Shown in pieces: positions 50,466-59,348 of a stretch of DNA of 64,000 nucleotides. The notes beneath the pieces were generated by a model. The model saw nothing but the letters and a program-made list of their open reading frames with translations. It searched no databases and had not been told where the DNA came from. The stretch is from Hymenobacter jeollabukensis (GTDB lineage Bacteria; Bacteroidota; Bacteroidia; Cytophagales; Hymenobacteraceae): contig NZ_VAJM01000022.1 of the NCBI RefSeq assembly GCF_005771675.1, positions 1 through 64,000 on the forward strand. Direction: 5' to 3'. The translations under genes and the position numbers were made by a program. The first letter of the stretch is position 1. Each line of letters starts with the position of its first letter.

Positions 50466-53213
50466 ATGGTTTTCTCCTGGCCCGTCGGGGCCGCGCTCCG
50501 GCCGTTACGGGCCGCGGGGCGGCTTGTCCTGTTGCTGCTGCTGGGGCTCGTGGCCACGGCCGGCCGGGCGCAGGGCCGCATCACGCAGCGCCTGAACGAC
50601 GGCTGGCTGTTTCGCAAGGACGCGGCGCGCAGCCTCAACCCCGCCGCGCCGCCGGCCGACGGCTGGGAAGCCCTCAGCCTGCCCCACACCTGGAACGCGC
50701 AGGACGTGCTCGACGACGAGCCGGGCTACTACCGCGGCACGGGCTGGTACCGCAAAACCCTGCCCCTGCCCGCCGACTGGGCGCAACGCCGCCTGTACTT
50801 GCACTTCGAGGGTGCAAACCAGGAAACCGCGGTGTACGTGAACGGCCGGCTGGTGGGCCGGCACGCGGGCGGCTACACCGCTTTCCGGGTGCCGCTGAAC
50901 GCGGCCCTGGCGGCCAGTGGCGCCCCGGCCGGCACCGCCGAGCTGCTGGTGAAAGTCGACAACCGCCACAACCCGAGCATTCCGCCGCTGTCGGCCGACT
51001 TCACCTTCTACGGCGGCCTATACCGCGACGTGTACTTGCTGGCGGCCCAGCCCGTGCATTTCGACCTCGACAACTACGCCTCGGCGGGCGTGTTCGTGAC
51101 CACGCCGCAGGTTTCGGCCGCGGCGGCTACGGTGCAGCTGCGCGGCGCGGTGCAGAACGACGCGGCCACGGCCCGCACCGTGCAGGTACGCAGCCGCCTG
51201 CTCGATGCGGCCGGGCAGTTGGTGGCCGAGCACGTCACCAGACTGAAGCTGCCAGCCGGACAGAAAACAGCCTTTGAGCAGACGTTCAAGCCCCTGCGGC
51301 AGCCGCGGCTTTGGTCGCCGGCCACGCCCTACCTGTACCGGGCGGTATCGGAAGTGCTGGACGAGCGGGGGCAGGCGCTGGACGAAGTGACCAACCCCGT
51401 GGGGCTGCGCTGGTTTCGGTTTGACGCCGCCCAGGGCTTCTTTCTGAACGGGCAGCCGCTCAAGCTCATCGGCACCAACCGCCACCAGGACCAGCCCGGC
51501 CTGGGCAATGCCCTGCCCGACGCCCTGCACGAGCGCGACGTGCGCCTGGTCAAGCAGCTGGGCGGCAATTTCCTGCGCGTGTCGCACTACCCGCAGGACC
51601 CCACGGTGCTCCAGGCCTGCGACCGGCTGGGCATCCTGGCCTCGGTGGAAATTCCCGTCGTCAACGCCATTACCGAGTCGGAAGCCTTTTACCAGCGCTG
51701 TGACTCGATGCAGACGGAGATGATCCGGCAGGGCCACAACCACCCGTCGGTCGTCCTCTGGGCCTACATGAACGAAGTGCTGCTGCAGCTGCCGCCGGGC
51801 CTGAAAAAGGACAACGACTCCGGCCGGGCCTACCTGCAGAACGTGGCCCGCTTGGCCCAGCGCCTCGACGACCTCACGCGCCGCGAAGACCCGGCGCGGG
51901 CCACCATGCTGGTCTGCCACGGCGCCTATGAGCTGTACCGCGACGCGGGCCTGCTGCGGATTCCGACGGTGCTGGGCTGGAACCTCTACCAGGGCTGGTA
52001 CTCGCCCAAGCTGGAGGACTTTCCGGCCTTTCTGGAGCGTCACCGCCGCGAGCTGCCCGATAAACCTTTGATGGTGACTGAGTACGGCGCCGATGCCGAC
52101 ATCCGCCTGCACAGCCCGCAGCCCCGCCGCTTTGATAAAACCAGCGAGTACGCCACGGCTTACCACCAGTACTACCTGCGGGAAATGCTGGCCCGGCCCT
52201 TCGTGGCGGGCAGCGCGGTGTGGAACCTGGCCGAGTTCAACTCGGAAAAGCGGCAGGAAGCCGTGCCGCACGTCAACAACAAGGGCCTGATGACCGGGGA
52301 GCGGCAGCCCAAGGACGCCTACCTGTTTTACCAGGCCCGGCTGCTCGCCTCGCCCTTTCTGGCCATTGGGGCCCGGGGCTGGCGGCTGCGGGCGGGCGTA
52401 GCCGCCGGCCCCGATTCGCTGTATTGCGTGCAGCCGGTGGACGTGTTTACCAACCAGCCCGCCGTGGAGCTGCGGCTGAACGGCCGGGTGCTGGGCACAA
52501 AGCCGGCCGCGGACGGCGTGGCGCGCTTCCGGGTGCCCTTCGGGCCGGGGCTGAACCAACTGACGGCCAGCGTGCCGGGCCAACTTCTCACCGATCAGGC
52601 CGACATCGAGTTTCAGCTGCTGCCGACGCCGCTGGCCGCGGCGACCCTGCCGTTTCGGGAGCTGAACGTGAGTTTGGGCGACGAGCGGCAGTTCAGCGAC
52701 GAAGCACGGCAGCAGGTGTGGCTGCCCGAGCAGGCCTACCAGCCCGGCGGCTGGGGTTACGTGGGCGGCCGTGCGTACAAGCAGGAAGGCAACGGCCAAC
52801 TGCCCTACGGCTCGGCGCGCAACATCCTCGGCACCGATTACGACGCTCTGTATCAGACCCAGCGCGTGGGCCTCACGCAGTTCCGCCTCGACGTGCCCGC
52901 CGGCCAGTACGAGGTGACGCTGCACTTCGCCGAGCTGGAGCAGGCTCCGCCCGCCGAAACCCTGGCCTACAACCTCGAAAAAGCCGCTGCCGGCACTGCC
53001 CCTTCCCCCCGTCCCACCCGCAGCTTCGACGTGCGCCTGAACGGCCAGCTGGTGCTGCCCGCCCTGGGCCCCGACAACTACCTGACGCCCCTGCAGGCGG
53101 CCAGCTTCAGGTTTCCGGTCACGGTTTCGGCCGGCCAGGGCATTACCATCGATTTCAAGGCGCTGCGCGGGGAATCAGTGCTCAACGGCTTGCAGGTCAA
53201 ACGGCTGTACTAG
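50466..53213 (+). CDS. Glycoside hydrolase family 2 with C-terminal malectin-like domain
   Basis: 915 residues from MVFSWPVGAALRPLRAAGRL, with a signal peptide ending GRAQ. Order: GH2 sugar-binding domain (about 40-200, WLFRKDAARSLNPAAPPADG), immunoglobulin-like domain (about 210-320), TIM barrel (about 325-600) with the acid/base in VVLWAYMNEV and the nucleophile in MVTEYGADADI, a DUF4982-like beta domain (about 640-730), and a malectin-like carbohydrate-binding domain (about 740-910, QAYQPGGWGYVGGRAYKQEG, LTQFRLDVPAGQYEVTLHFA). Likely a beta-galactosidase, beta-glucuronidase or related exo-enzyme in the periplasm. It lacks a T9SS domain, unlike its neighbour. Confidence 0.92.
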   Translation: MVFSWPVGAALRPLRAAGRLVLLLLLGLVATAGRAQGRITQRLNDGWLFRKDAARSLNPAAPPADGWEALSLPHTWNAQDVLDDEPGYYRGTGWYRKTLPLPADWAQRRLYLHFEGANQETAVYVNGRLVGRHAGGYTAFRVPLNAALAASGAPAGTAELLVKVDNRHNPSIPPLSADFTFYGGLYRDVYLLAAQPVHFDLDNYASAGVFVTTPQVSAAAATVQLRGAVQNDAATARTVQVRSRLLDAAGQLVAEHVTRLKLPAGQKTAFEQTFKPLRQPRLWSPATPYLYRAVSEVLDERGQALDEVTNPVGLRWFRFDAAQGFFLNGQPLKLIGTNRHQDQPGLGNALPDALHERDVRLVKQLGGNFLRVSHYPQDPTVLQACDRLGILASVEIPVVNAITESEAFYQRCDSMQTEMIRQGHNHPSVVLWAYMNEVLLQLPPGLKKDNDSGRAYLQNVARLAQRLDDLTRREDPARATMLVCHGAYELYRDAGLLRIPTVLGWNLYQGWYSPKLEDFPAFLERHRRELPDKPLMVTEYGADADIRLHSPQPRRFDKTSEYATAYHQYYLREMLARPFVAGSAVWNLAEFNSEKRQEAVPHVNNKGLMTGERQPKDAYLFYQARLLASPFLAIGARGWRLRAGVAAGPDSLYCVQPVDVFTNQPAVELRLNGRVLGTKPAADGVARFRVPFGPGLNQLTASVPGQLLTDQADIEFQLLPTPLAAATLPFRELNVSLGDERQFSDEARQQVWLPEQAYQPGGWGYVGGRAYKQEGNGQLPYGSARNILGTDYDALYQTQRVGLTQFRLDVPAGQYEVTLHFAELEQAPPAETLAYNLEKAAAGTAPSPRPTRSFDVRLNGQLVLPALGPDNYLTPLQAASFRFPVTVSAGQGITIDFKALRGESVLNGLQVKRLY

Positions 53214-53487
53214 CGGCCTTCGCTCATAGATGTTTTCCGGCCGGCAGCCCCAAGGGCGGCCCTGTTCCTCGTGCCCGAACGGGTGCGCCAAGGCGCTATT
53301 GTCCCCCGGCTTTCCGGCTAACGCCCCGGCTGCGGGCTGACGCTTCACGGGCCGCCATGAGCAGTCAGTTGCTGCCCTGCCTGAACCGCGCCGCCGGTCG
53401 GCGCCCTCGCTCCTACCGAATCAGCTCCTGCCGTTCCGTCCGGCGGGCTGAGTGCTTCCTTTTCCCACCACAACCAACCTTCCCACC

Positions 53488-55620
53488 ATGCCCAACACCT
53501 TACCGCATTCCCGTTTGCTCACCCCGAAAGCCCCAGGCACGCCGCGCCACTGGGGGCTCCTGCTGGTCCTGCTGCTGCTGACGGGTCCGGCCAAAAGCTG
53601 GGCCCAGGCCATCAACGCGCGCTTTTTCGGCGTGAACTACTGGTACCCGGGCGCCAGCCTGACCCCGTTGCAGGCCAATCTGAAAGAGGCCGATTTGAAG
53701 TGGATGCGCATCGGCGGCAAGCTCTACGACGACACCTGGACCGCGCCCAGCCAGTACGACGCGGCCATTCAGTACGCCAAGGCCACCGGCTGTGAGCCCG
53801 TCGTGCAGGTGCCCATCACGCTCACGGCCGCCCAGCTCGACCAGTTCATCACCTACTTCAACACGACCAAGGGCTACAACATCACTTACTGGTCCATCGG
53901 CAACGAGGCCGACCCGGCCGACAACGGCGCCACCACCAGCGTCAACGAGCCGCTGGCGTGGTCGGCGGGCACGTTTCAGAACCCCAAGGGCTACACCTAC
54001 GCCACCTGGGTGGCGCAGTTCAAGGTGCTGGCCACGCGGCTGAAGACCACCGCGCCGGGCAGCAAGCTGGTGGGGCCGGATTTCCGGCTGTTCTACCAGC
54101 AGGTTATCAGCGACTACTACAAGAAGTTTCTGGAGGACGTGGGCGTGCAGAAGGTCGGCGCGGTGCCCATGCTCGACTACCTCGCCTTTCACTTCTACGG
54201 CGACAAAACCGAGTCGGAGCTGGAGGCGCGTTTCGACGCGCTGCAGGCCCTCATCGACGCGGCCAACGTCACGCGCACCGGCCTGGGCATCGGCTCCCCG
54301 GCTTTGCGGCTGGCGTTGATGGAGGTGAATGCCGAGGCCGGTTCGGGCAGCGGGCAGCTCAAGCCCTGGGACTTCCGCGCCGGACAGTTCGTGGCCCTGA
54401 TGGCCAAGCAGGTGATGAAGCGCAGCGGCCTGGCCGTCACGCCCTGGAGCATCTACGAAAGCTCGGGCAGTCAGGGCAGCACCGACTTTTCGCTGTTCAA
54501 CCCGGGCGGCTCGCGCCGCTCCACCATGCAGCACCTGGCCCTGCTCAGCCAGCATCGCCGCGACAACGTGATGAACGGCGCCCAAAGCGGTGAAACGGAC
54601 CACGTGGTGTTCCTCGGGATGCGTGGGCAGATGGGCGCGGCGGCCGGCTACACCGTGCTGCTGATGAACCTGCAGGCGGCCACCAGCTACACCTACCGCG
54701 CCTCCCTCGACAACCTCTACCACGGCGCGGAGCAGGTTCGCATCAAGCTGGAAGGCTACGCGGGCCTCACCACGCAGCTCAACGGCACGCTGGCCCCGCG
54801 CAGCACCCACCTCTACAATCTCGACGCCCAGGGCAAGGTGCTCAGCCAGCTCGTCTACGCCGAGGGCGACGCGGCCCCGGTGGAGCAGCAGACATTCCAC
54901 GCCGTCGACAAGCTCACCGGCGGCTACCTGCGCCCCCTGGACGGGCTCAGCACCAGCAACCTCGTGCAGGACACCAGCCCCGACCTCGCGCTCAGCTCTT
55001 TCGAGTGGCTGCTGCAGCCGGCCGAGCCGGGCTACTTCTACCTCGTGAATAAGTACACCGCCCGCGCCCTGCGCCCCACCGGCACCAGCGCCGAGTACAA
55101 CCTCGACGGCCGCCCCATCGGCCAAATCGTGCTCGACGCCTCGAACCGCTACGACTATGTGAGCCAGTGGCAGCTGCAGTCCTCCGGCGACGCGGACTAT
55201 TACTGGCTGAAAAACCGCTCCTCCGGCAAGTACCTGCGCCCCCAAAGCGGCTCCACGGCCGACAACGCCGCCATTGTGCAGAACGTGCTCGACCCCAGCC
55301 TGTCCTCGTTTAAATGGCGACTCAACGCCCAGGGCTTCGTGCCCGCCCCGGTGGCCCGCGGCAGCAGCAGCGCGGCCGCTGAAGCGGTGGACGCGACCGA
55401 GGTGCAGCTGTACCCCAACCCGGCGCAGGCGGCCGTGACCGTAACGACCGGTGCCGAATCCGCCGAGCTGATTCTGCGCGACCTGACGGGCAAAGTCTGC
55501 CGCCGCCAGACCACCGGCCGCCGCGCACAGCTGGATCTGCGCGGCCTACCAGCGGGCGTTTACACGCTGACGGTCAGCACCGCCGCCGGGCAGGCGCACC
55601 GCCGCGTGGTGAAACAGTAG
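53488..55620 (+). CDS. Secreted glycoside hydrolase (clan A-like) with RICIN-like and T9SS type A domains
   Basis: 710 residues from MPNTLPHSRLLTPKAPGTPR, with a signal peptide ending SWAQA. A TIM-barrel glycosidase (about 40-340) has the acid/base in NITYWSIGNEADPAD and a probable nucleophile in LALMEVNAEAG. A beta-sandwich follows, then two RICIN-type trefoil repeats (FYLVNKYTARALRPTGTS and YWLKNRSSGKYLRPQSGS). The final ~75 residues, VQLYPNPAQAAVTVTTG to GVYTLTVSTAAG, are a type A sorting domain. It should cut polysaccharide at the cell surface and feed the GH2 enzyme upstream. I cannot assign a GH family number. Confidence 0.88.
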   Translation: MPNTLPHSRLLTPKAPGTPRHWGLLLVLLLLTGPAKSWAQAINARFFGVNYWYPGASLTPLQANLKEADLKWMRIGGKLYDDTWTAPSQYDAAIQYAKATGCEPVVQVPITLTAAQLDQFITYFNTTKGYNITYWSIGNEADPADNGATTSVNEPLAWSAGTFQNPKGYTYATWVAQFKVLATRLKTTAPGSKLVGPDFRLFYQQVISDYYKKFLEDVGVQKVGAVPMLDYLAFHFYGDKTESELEARFDALQALIDAANVTRTGLGIGSPALRLALMEVNAEAGSGSGQLKPWDFRAGQFVALMAKQVMKRSGLAVTPWSIYESSGSQGSTDFSLFNPGGSRRSTMQHLALLSQHRRDNVMNGAQSGETDHVVFLGMRGQMGAAAGYTVLLMNLQAATSYTYRASLDNLYHGAEQVRIKLEGYAGLTTQLNGTLAPRSTHLYNLDAQGKVLSQLVYAEGDAAPVEQQTFHAVDKLTGGYLRPLDGLSTSNLVQDTSPDLALSSFEWLLQPAEPGYFYLVNKYTARALRPTGTSAEYNLDGRPIGQIVLDASNRYDYVSQWQLQSSGDADYYWLKNRSSGKYLRPQSGSTADNAAIVQNVLDPSLSSFKWRLNAQGFVPAPVARGSSSAAAEAVDATEVQLYPNPAQAAVTVTTGAESAELILRDLTGKVCRRQTTGRRAQLDLRGLPAGVYTLTVSTAAGQAHRRVVKQ

Positions 55621-55654
55621 CGGCAGAGCAGAGGCTTTTCGCGGTGTAAAACGC

Positions 55655-55848
55655 CCGTCATCCTGAGCAGAGCGAAGGACCTTCCTCGCACCCCGCACCG
55701 CCGCTTCCTACGAAGTGCCGACGCTTTTTTAATAACTGCACTACCTGAGAAGCGCAGCCCCCGCTCCAGACAATTGGGCGTTGGTGGCTGCGCTTCTAAG
55801 TTAGTGCAGGGTGTGAGGAAGGTCCTTCGCATTGCTCAGGATGACGGG
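55655..55848. repeat. MITE-like element, GTCATCCTGAG family (copy C), 194 bp
   Basis: The left end CCGTCATCCTGAGCAGAGCG, then AAGGACCTTCCTCGCACCCCGCAC, is mirrored on the right (GTGCAGGGTGTGAGGAAGGT, then CCTTCGCATTGCTCAGGATGACGG). In reverse complement the interior aligns with copy B at 38112: GCGCAGCCACCAACGCCCAATTGT versus GCGCAGCTACCAACGCCCAATTTT, each written here in part of its length. Confidence 0.85.
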
Positions 55849-55910
55849 CTTTTCCTGCCTTACAGTGGTCTGGCCGCAACCATCCGCCGCGCCTGCCGTT
55901 CTTGCGCGCT

Positions 55911-56849
55911 ATGAATTACCTCGTCGGCCTGGCCGTGCTGGCCCTGGTGGCCTTCCTGATTTACCGCTTCGCTACGGCCGGCGGGCGGCAGCGCGCCGCC
56001 ATCCTGCGCCAGCCTTTTCCGGAGCCCTGGCGGCAGCTGCTCACCGAGCGCGTAGCCTTCTACTCCGCCCTCACCGACACCGAAAAGCTGCGTTTCGAGA
56101 AGCAGGTGCAGCTGTTTCTGGCCCGCACGCGCATCACCGGCATCAAAACCAGCATCGACGACGCGACCCGGCTGCTGGTGGCCGCGTCGGCCATCATTCC
56201 CATCTTCGGCTTCCGCGGCGGCTGGGAGTACGACAACCTGGGCGAGGTGCTCGTCTTCCCCGACGCGTGGCAGCTGCCGCGCGACGAAAACCGGGAAATT
56301 GCTCCGCTGGAAGGCACTCTGCTCGGCTCGGTGCAGAACTTCCAGACCGACCACTACATGCGCCTCTCGAAGGCCGCGCTGGAGCAGGGCTTCCGCGACG
56401 CGAAGGACAAGCAGAACGTGGGCATCCACGAATTTGCCCACCTGCTCGACGAGGCCGACGGGCAAATCGACGGGGTGCCGCTGCTCATGCTGCCGCGGGA
56501 GCTGGTGCCCGAGTGGCGGCGCGTGATGCACGAGGAAATCGAGCAGATCCGGGCCGGAAAGTCGAGCATCGGCGACTACGGCGGCACGAGCACCGCCGAG
56601 TTTTTTGCCGTGGTGCTGGAGTATTTCTTCGAGAAGCCCGAGCAGCTGGAGCAGCACCACCCGGCCCTCTACGAGCTGCTCACCCGCACCTTCCGCCAGG
56701 ACCCCGGCCTGCGCTTCGCCCGCTTCGACCCGCGCCGCCTGCTCAAGAAAGCTCCCAAGCGCCTCGGCCGCAACGATCCGTGTCCCTGCGGCTCGGGGGA
56801 GAAGTTCAAGAACTGCTGCCAGCTGAAGCAGGAAGAAGCGGCGTCGTAG
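55911..56849 (+). CDS. MtfA-like zinc peptidase with C-terminal SEC-C motif
   Basis: 312 residues from MNYLVGLAVLALVAFLIYRF. An N-terminal membrane helix (about 3-20) precedes an MtfA/M90-like domain with the zinc motif in GIHEFAHLLDEADG (HExxH) and the downstream Glu in STAEFFAVVLEYFFEKP. The last ~25 residues are a SEC-C zinc motif, RNDPCPCGSGEKFKNCC. MtfA in E. coli is a glucose-regulated aminopeptidase that binds the repressor Mlc. The membrane anchor and SEC-C tail are additions to the basic MtfA form. Confidence 0.9.
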   Translation: MNYLVGLAVLALVAFLIYRFATAGGRQRAAILRQPFPEPWRQLLTERVAFYSALTDTEKLRFEKQVQLFLARTRITGIKTSIDDATRLLVAASAIIPIFGFRGGWEYDNLGEVLVFPDAWQLPRDENREIAPLEGTLLGSVQNFQTDHYMRLSKAALEQGFRDAKDKQNVGIHEFAHLLDEADGQIDGVPLLMLPRELVPEWRRVMHEEIEQIRAGKSSIGDYGGTSTAEFFAVVLEYFFEKPEQLEQHHPALYELLTRTFRQDPGLRFARFDPRRLLKKAPKRLGRNDPCPCGSGEKFKNCCQLKQEEAAS

Positions 56850-56860
56850 ACGCGGGGCCG

Positions 56861-56868
56861 TACTTTTG
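56861..56868 (+). promoter_or_regulatory. -7 promoter element TACTTTTG
   Basis: TACTTTTGG ends 5 nt before the ATG at 56874, the same near-leaderless layout as at argH and the SCO operon. Confidence 0.5.
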
Positions 56869-56873
56869 GCCGC

Positions 56874-57203
56874 ATGAGCCTGCTGCGCACCATCCGGGAG
56901 TTCTGCGACTGGACGCCACGCGTACCGGTGTGGCGGCAGCTGCTGGGCGTTTTCTTGCCGCAACTGCTCAGCTTGTTTCTGCTTGGCGGGGGCGTGCTGC
57001 TGCAGCTGCGCGGGGCAGAGTCCGTCACCTATGTTGTTCACGGCCAACTGCCCCGCCCTACCGGTGGCCCCTGGCTGCTCTACGTACTGGGCGGGGGCAT
57101 CATGCTCTTTTCGCTGTCTTACACGCTGCAGACATTCAACTCTTGGCGTCGAACGAAGCAGGTTCCGCCGGGCCGTTCGGGTCGGGGGCGCCGGCGTGGC
57201 TAG
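56874..57203 (+). CDS. Small membrane protein, unknown
   Basis: 109 residues: two hydrophobic helices (about 21-44, LLGVFLPQLLSLFLLGGGVL, and 67-87, WLLYVLGGGIMLFSLSYTL) and an Arg/Gly-rich tail. I recognise no family. A TACTTTTG promoter element lies directly before the start. The tail from about residue 88 overlaps a coding-like frame on the opposite strand (see 57136), so the tail is suspect. Confidence 0.6.
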   Translation: MSLLRTIREFCDWTPRVPVWRQLLGVFLPQLLSLFLLGGGVLLQLRGAESVTYVVHGQLPRPTGGPWLLYVLGGGIMLFSLSYTLQTFNSWRRTKQVPPGRSGRGRRRG

Positions 57204-57335
57204 CTGCGCAGCGGGCGGGGGCTCCACGTAGCGTTTCAGGACGTAGGCGTTGTCGTTCCAGAAATCCGGGAAATCGGCGGCGAAAAAGGCGGAGTGGCTC
57301 GTGCAGATAAGCGGCGGAAAGCGGCGGCTGGCCAA
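57136..57335 (-). pseudogene. Candidate frameshifted or remnant small gene
   Basis: From a TTG at 57335 the minus strand encodes MASRRFPPLICTSHSAFFAA, then DFPDFWNDNAYVLKRYVEPP, with almost every third base G or C, the pattern of real genes here. The frame then runs into non-coding-like sequence, but a +1 shift within a CCCCC run (near 57180) continues as DPNGPAEPASFDAKS and a stop at 57136. It may be a real ~65-residue gene with a sequencing error or frameshift, or the remnant of a longer one. No family recognised. Confidence 0.35.
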
Positions 57336-57365
57336 GGGGCTGGCGCAGGGTTTATGGCCGGTTGC

Positions 57366-57373
57366 TACATTTG
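57366..57373 (+). promoter_or_regulatory. -7 promoter element TACATTTG
   Basis: TACATTTGG lies 33 nt before the ATG of the M2 peptidase and fits TAnnTTTG. No clear -33 element. Confidence 0.5.
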
Positions 57374-57405
57374 GTGTCTGCGGTAGCCCACGCCGCTCCT
57401 GTCTT

Positions 57406-59265
57406 ATGCACAAACACCTCCTGCCCCTGTTCACGGCCGCCCTGCTGGCCGGCTGCGCCCAGAAAGCCTCCGCCCCGGCCGCTTCGGCACCCACCCCGCC
57501 CCCGGCTTCGTCGGAGCCCGCGACCCGGCCTATCGGCCACAACTGGCCCCTGGAGGCCGAGGAGTTTCTGGCGGGCTATTCCAAGGAATACCAGCGGCTG
57601 TATACCCAGTCGAGCGAGGCGGAGTGGCGCTCCAACACCCACATCGTGGCCGGCGACACCACCAACTCGGCCGCCACGGCCCGCGCCAACGAGGCCGCCG
57701 CGGCCTTCACCGGCAGCGGTGAGAACATCGGCCGCCTGCGCGAGCTGCTGGAGCACCAGGCCGAGCTGACGCCCATTCAGGTGAAGCAGCTGCAAACGGC
57801 CCTCTACAACGCCGCCGCCTCGCCCCAAACGGCCGCCGACGTGGTGAAGCGCCGCATCAAGGCCGAAACCCAGCAGACTGAAAAGCTCTACGGCTTCGAG
57901 TACAAGTACCAGGGTAAATCGGTGACGACCAACGACCTGGATCGGGTGCTGCGCGAGGAGAAAAACCCGCAGCGGCGCCTGGCGGCCTGGGAGGCCAGCA
58001 AGGCCGTCGGCCCCACCCTGAAGGACGGGCTGCTGAACCTGCGCGGCCTGCGCAACCAGGTGGTGCAGGCCCTGGGCTACCCCGACTACTTCAGCTACCA
58101 AGCCAGCGACTACGGCATGAGCCGGGAGGAAATGATGACGCTGGTGCGCAAAATCAACACCGAACTGCGCCCCCTCTACCGCGAATTGCACACTTACGCC
58201 CGCTACGAGTTGGCCAAGAAGTACGGGCAGAAACAGGTGCCCGACTACCTGCCCGCCCACTGGCTGCCTAACCGCTGGGGCCAGGACTGGAGCGCCATGG
58301 TCGACGTGAAGGGCCTGAACCTCGACCCGATTCTGGCCAAGAAAGGCGCGGAGTGGCAGGTGAAGCAGGCCGAGCAGTTTTACCAGAGCCTGGGCTACCC
58401 GGCCCTGCCCGAAACGTTCTGGAGCAAGAGCAGCCTCTACCCGCTGCCGCCCAATGCCGGCTACAAGAAAAATAACCACGCCTCGGCCTGGCACATGGAC
58501 CTGGACCGCGACGTGCGCAGCCTGATGAGCGTGGAGCCCAACACCGAGTGGTACGAGACGACCCACCACGAGCTGGGTCACATCTACTACTACCTCACCT
58601 ACACCAACCCCGAAGTGCCGGTGCTGCTGCGCAGCGGCGCCAACCGCGCCTACCACGAAGCCATGGGCAGCCTGATGGGCCTGGCCGCCACCCAGAAGCC
58701 CTTCCTGGCCGGCTTGGGCCTCATCGACCCCAAAACCCAGACCAATCAGACGCAGCAGCTGCTGAAAGAGGCCCTGAACTACGTGGTCTTCATTCCCTTC
58801 GCCTCGGGCGTGATGAGCGAGTGGGAAAACAGCTTCTACGCCGACAACCTGCCCGCCGACCAGCTCAACGCCCGCTGGTGGCAGCTGGCCAAGCAGTACC
58901 AGGGCATCGTGCCGCCTACCGCCCGGGGCGAAAACTACCTCGACCCGGCCACCAAAACCCACATCAACGACGACCCGGCCCAGTACTACGACTACGCGTT
59001 GAGCTACGTCATCCTGTTCCAGCTCCACGACCACATCAGCAAGCAGATCCTGCACCAGGACCCGCACGCCACCAATTACTACGGCAACGAGGGCGTCGGC
59101 AAGTTCCTGCACGACATCATGTACCCCGGCGCCTCGGCCGACTGGCGGGCCCTGCTGCGCGAGAAAACCGGCGAAGACCTTTCCGCCCGCGCCATGGTCG
59201 ATTACTTCCAGCCGCTGATGGCCTACCTGCAGCAGCAGAACAAGGGCCGCAAGTACACGATGTAA
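57406..59265 (+). CDS. M2-family (angiotensin-converting-enzyme-like) dipeptidyl carboxypeptidase lipoprotein
   Basis: 619 residues from MHKHLLPLFTAALLAGCAQK; the lipobox LLAGC makes it a probable lipoprotein, followed by a Pro/Ala-rich linker. The catalytic motif TTHHELGHIYYYLTY (HExxH at 388-392) and third ligand in AYHEAMGSLMG (Glu418) match ACE HHEMGHIQYY and FHEAIGD, with two more residues between. Helical throughout. It would remove C-terminal dipeptides in the periplasm or at the outer membrane. The longer in-frame start at 57250 precedes the promoter and is rejected. A terminator follows. Confidence 0.93.
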   Translation: MHKHLLPLFTAALLAGCAQKASAPAASAPTPPPASSEPATRPIGHNWPLEAEEFLAGYSKEYQRLYTQSSEAEWRSNTHIVAGDTTNSAATARANEAAAAFTGSGENIGRLRELLEHQAELTPIQVKQLQTALYNAAASPQTAADVVKRRIKAETQQTEKLYGFEYKYQGKSVTTNDLDRVLREEKNPQRRLAAWEASKAVGPTLKDGLLNLRGLRNQVVQALGYPDYFSYQASDYGMSREEMMTLVRKINTELRPLYRELHTYARYELAKKYGQKQVPDYLPAHWLPNRWGQDWSAMVDVKGLNLDPILAKKGAEWQVKQAEQFYQSLGYPALPETFWSKSSLYPLPPNAGYKKNNHASAWHMDLDRDVRSLMSVEPNTEWYETTHHELGHIYYYLTYTNPEVPVLLRSGANRAYHEAMGSLMGLAATQKPFLAGLGLIDPKTQTNQTQQLLKEALNYVVFIPFASGVMSEWENSFYADNLPADQLNARWWQLAKQYQGIVPPTARGENYLDPATKTHINDDPAQYYDYALSYVILFQLHDHISKQILHQDPHATNYYGNEGVGKFLHDIMYPGASADWRALLREKTGEDLSARAMVDYFQPLMAYLQQQNKGRKYTM

Positions 59266-59284
59266 CAACTTTTGCAGCTTATCT

Positions 59285-59325
59285 CAACCGGGCGACTCTG
59301 ACCAGGGTCGCCCAGTTGCTTTTTA
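59285..59325 (+). terminator. Terminator of the M2 peptidase gene
   Basis: GGGCGAC / GTCGCCC stem with a ten-base loop, then a GCTTTTTAT tail, 20 bp past the stop and before the convergent DUF4468 gene. Confidence 0.7.
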
Positions 59326-59348
59326 TCAGCAGAACAACCCGGCGCGGC

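Noticed and set aside
57352-59268. 638-residue open frame on the minus strand
   Set aside because: Antisense to the M2 peptidase with its intact HELGH motif.
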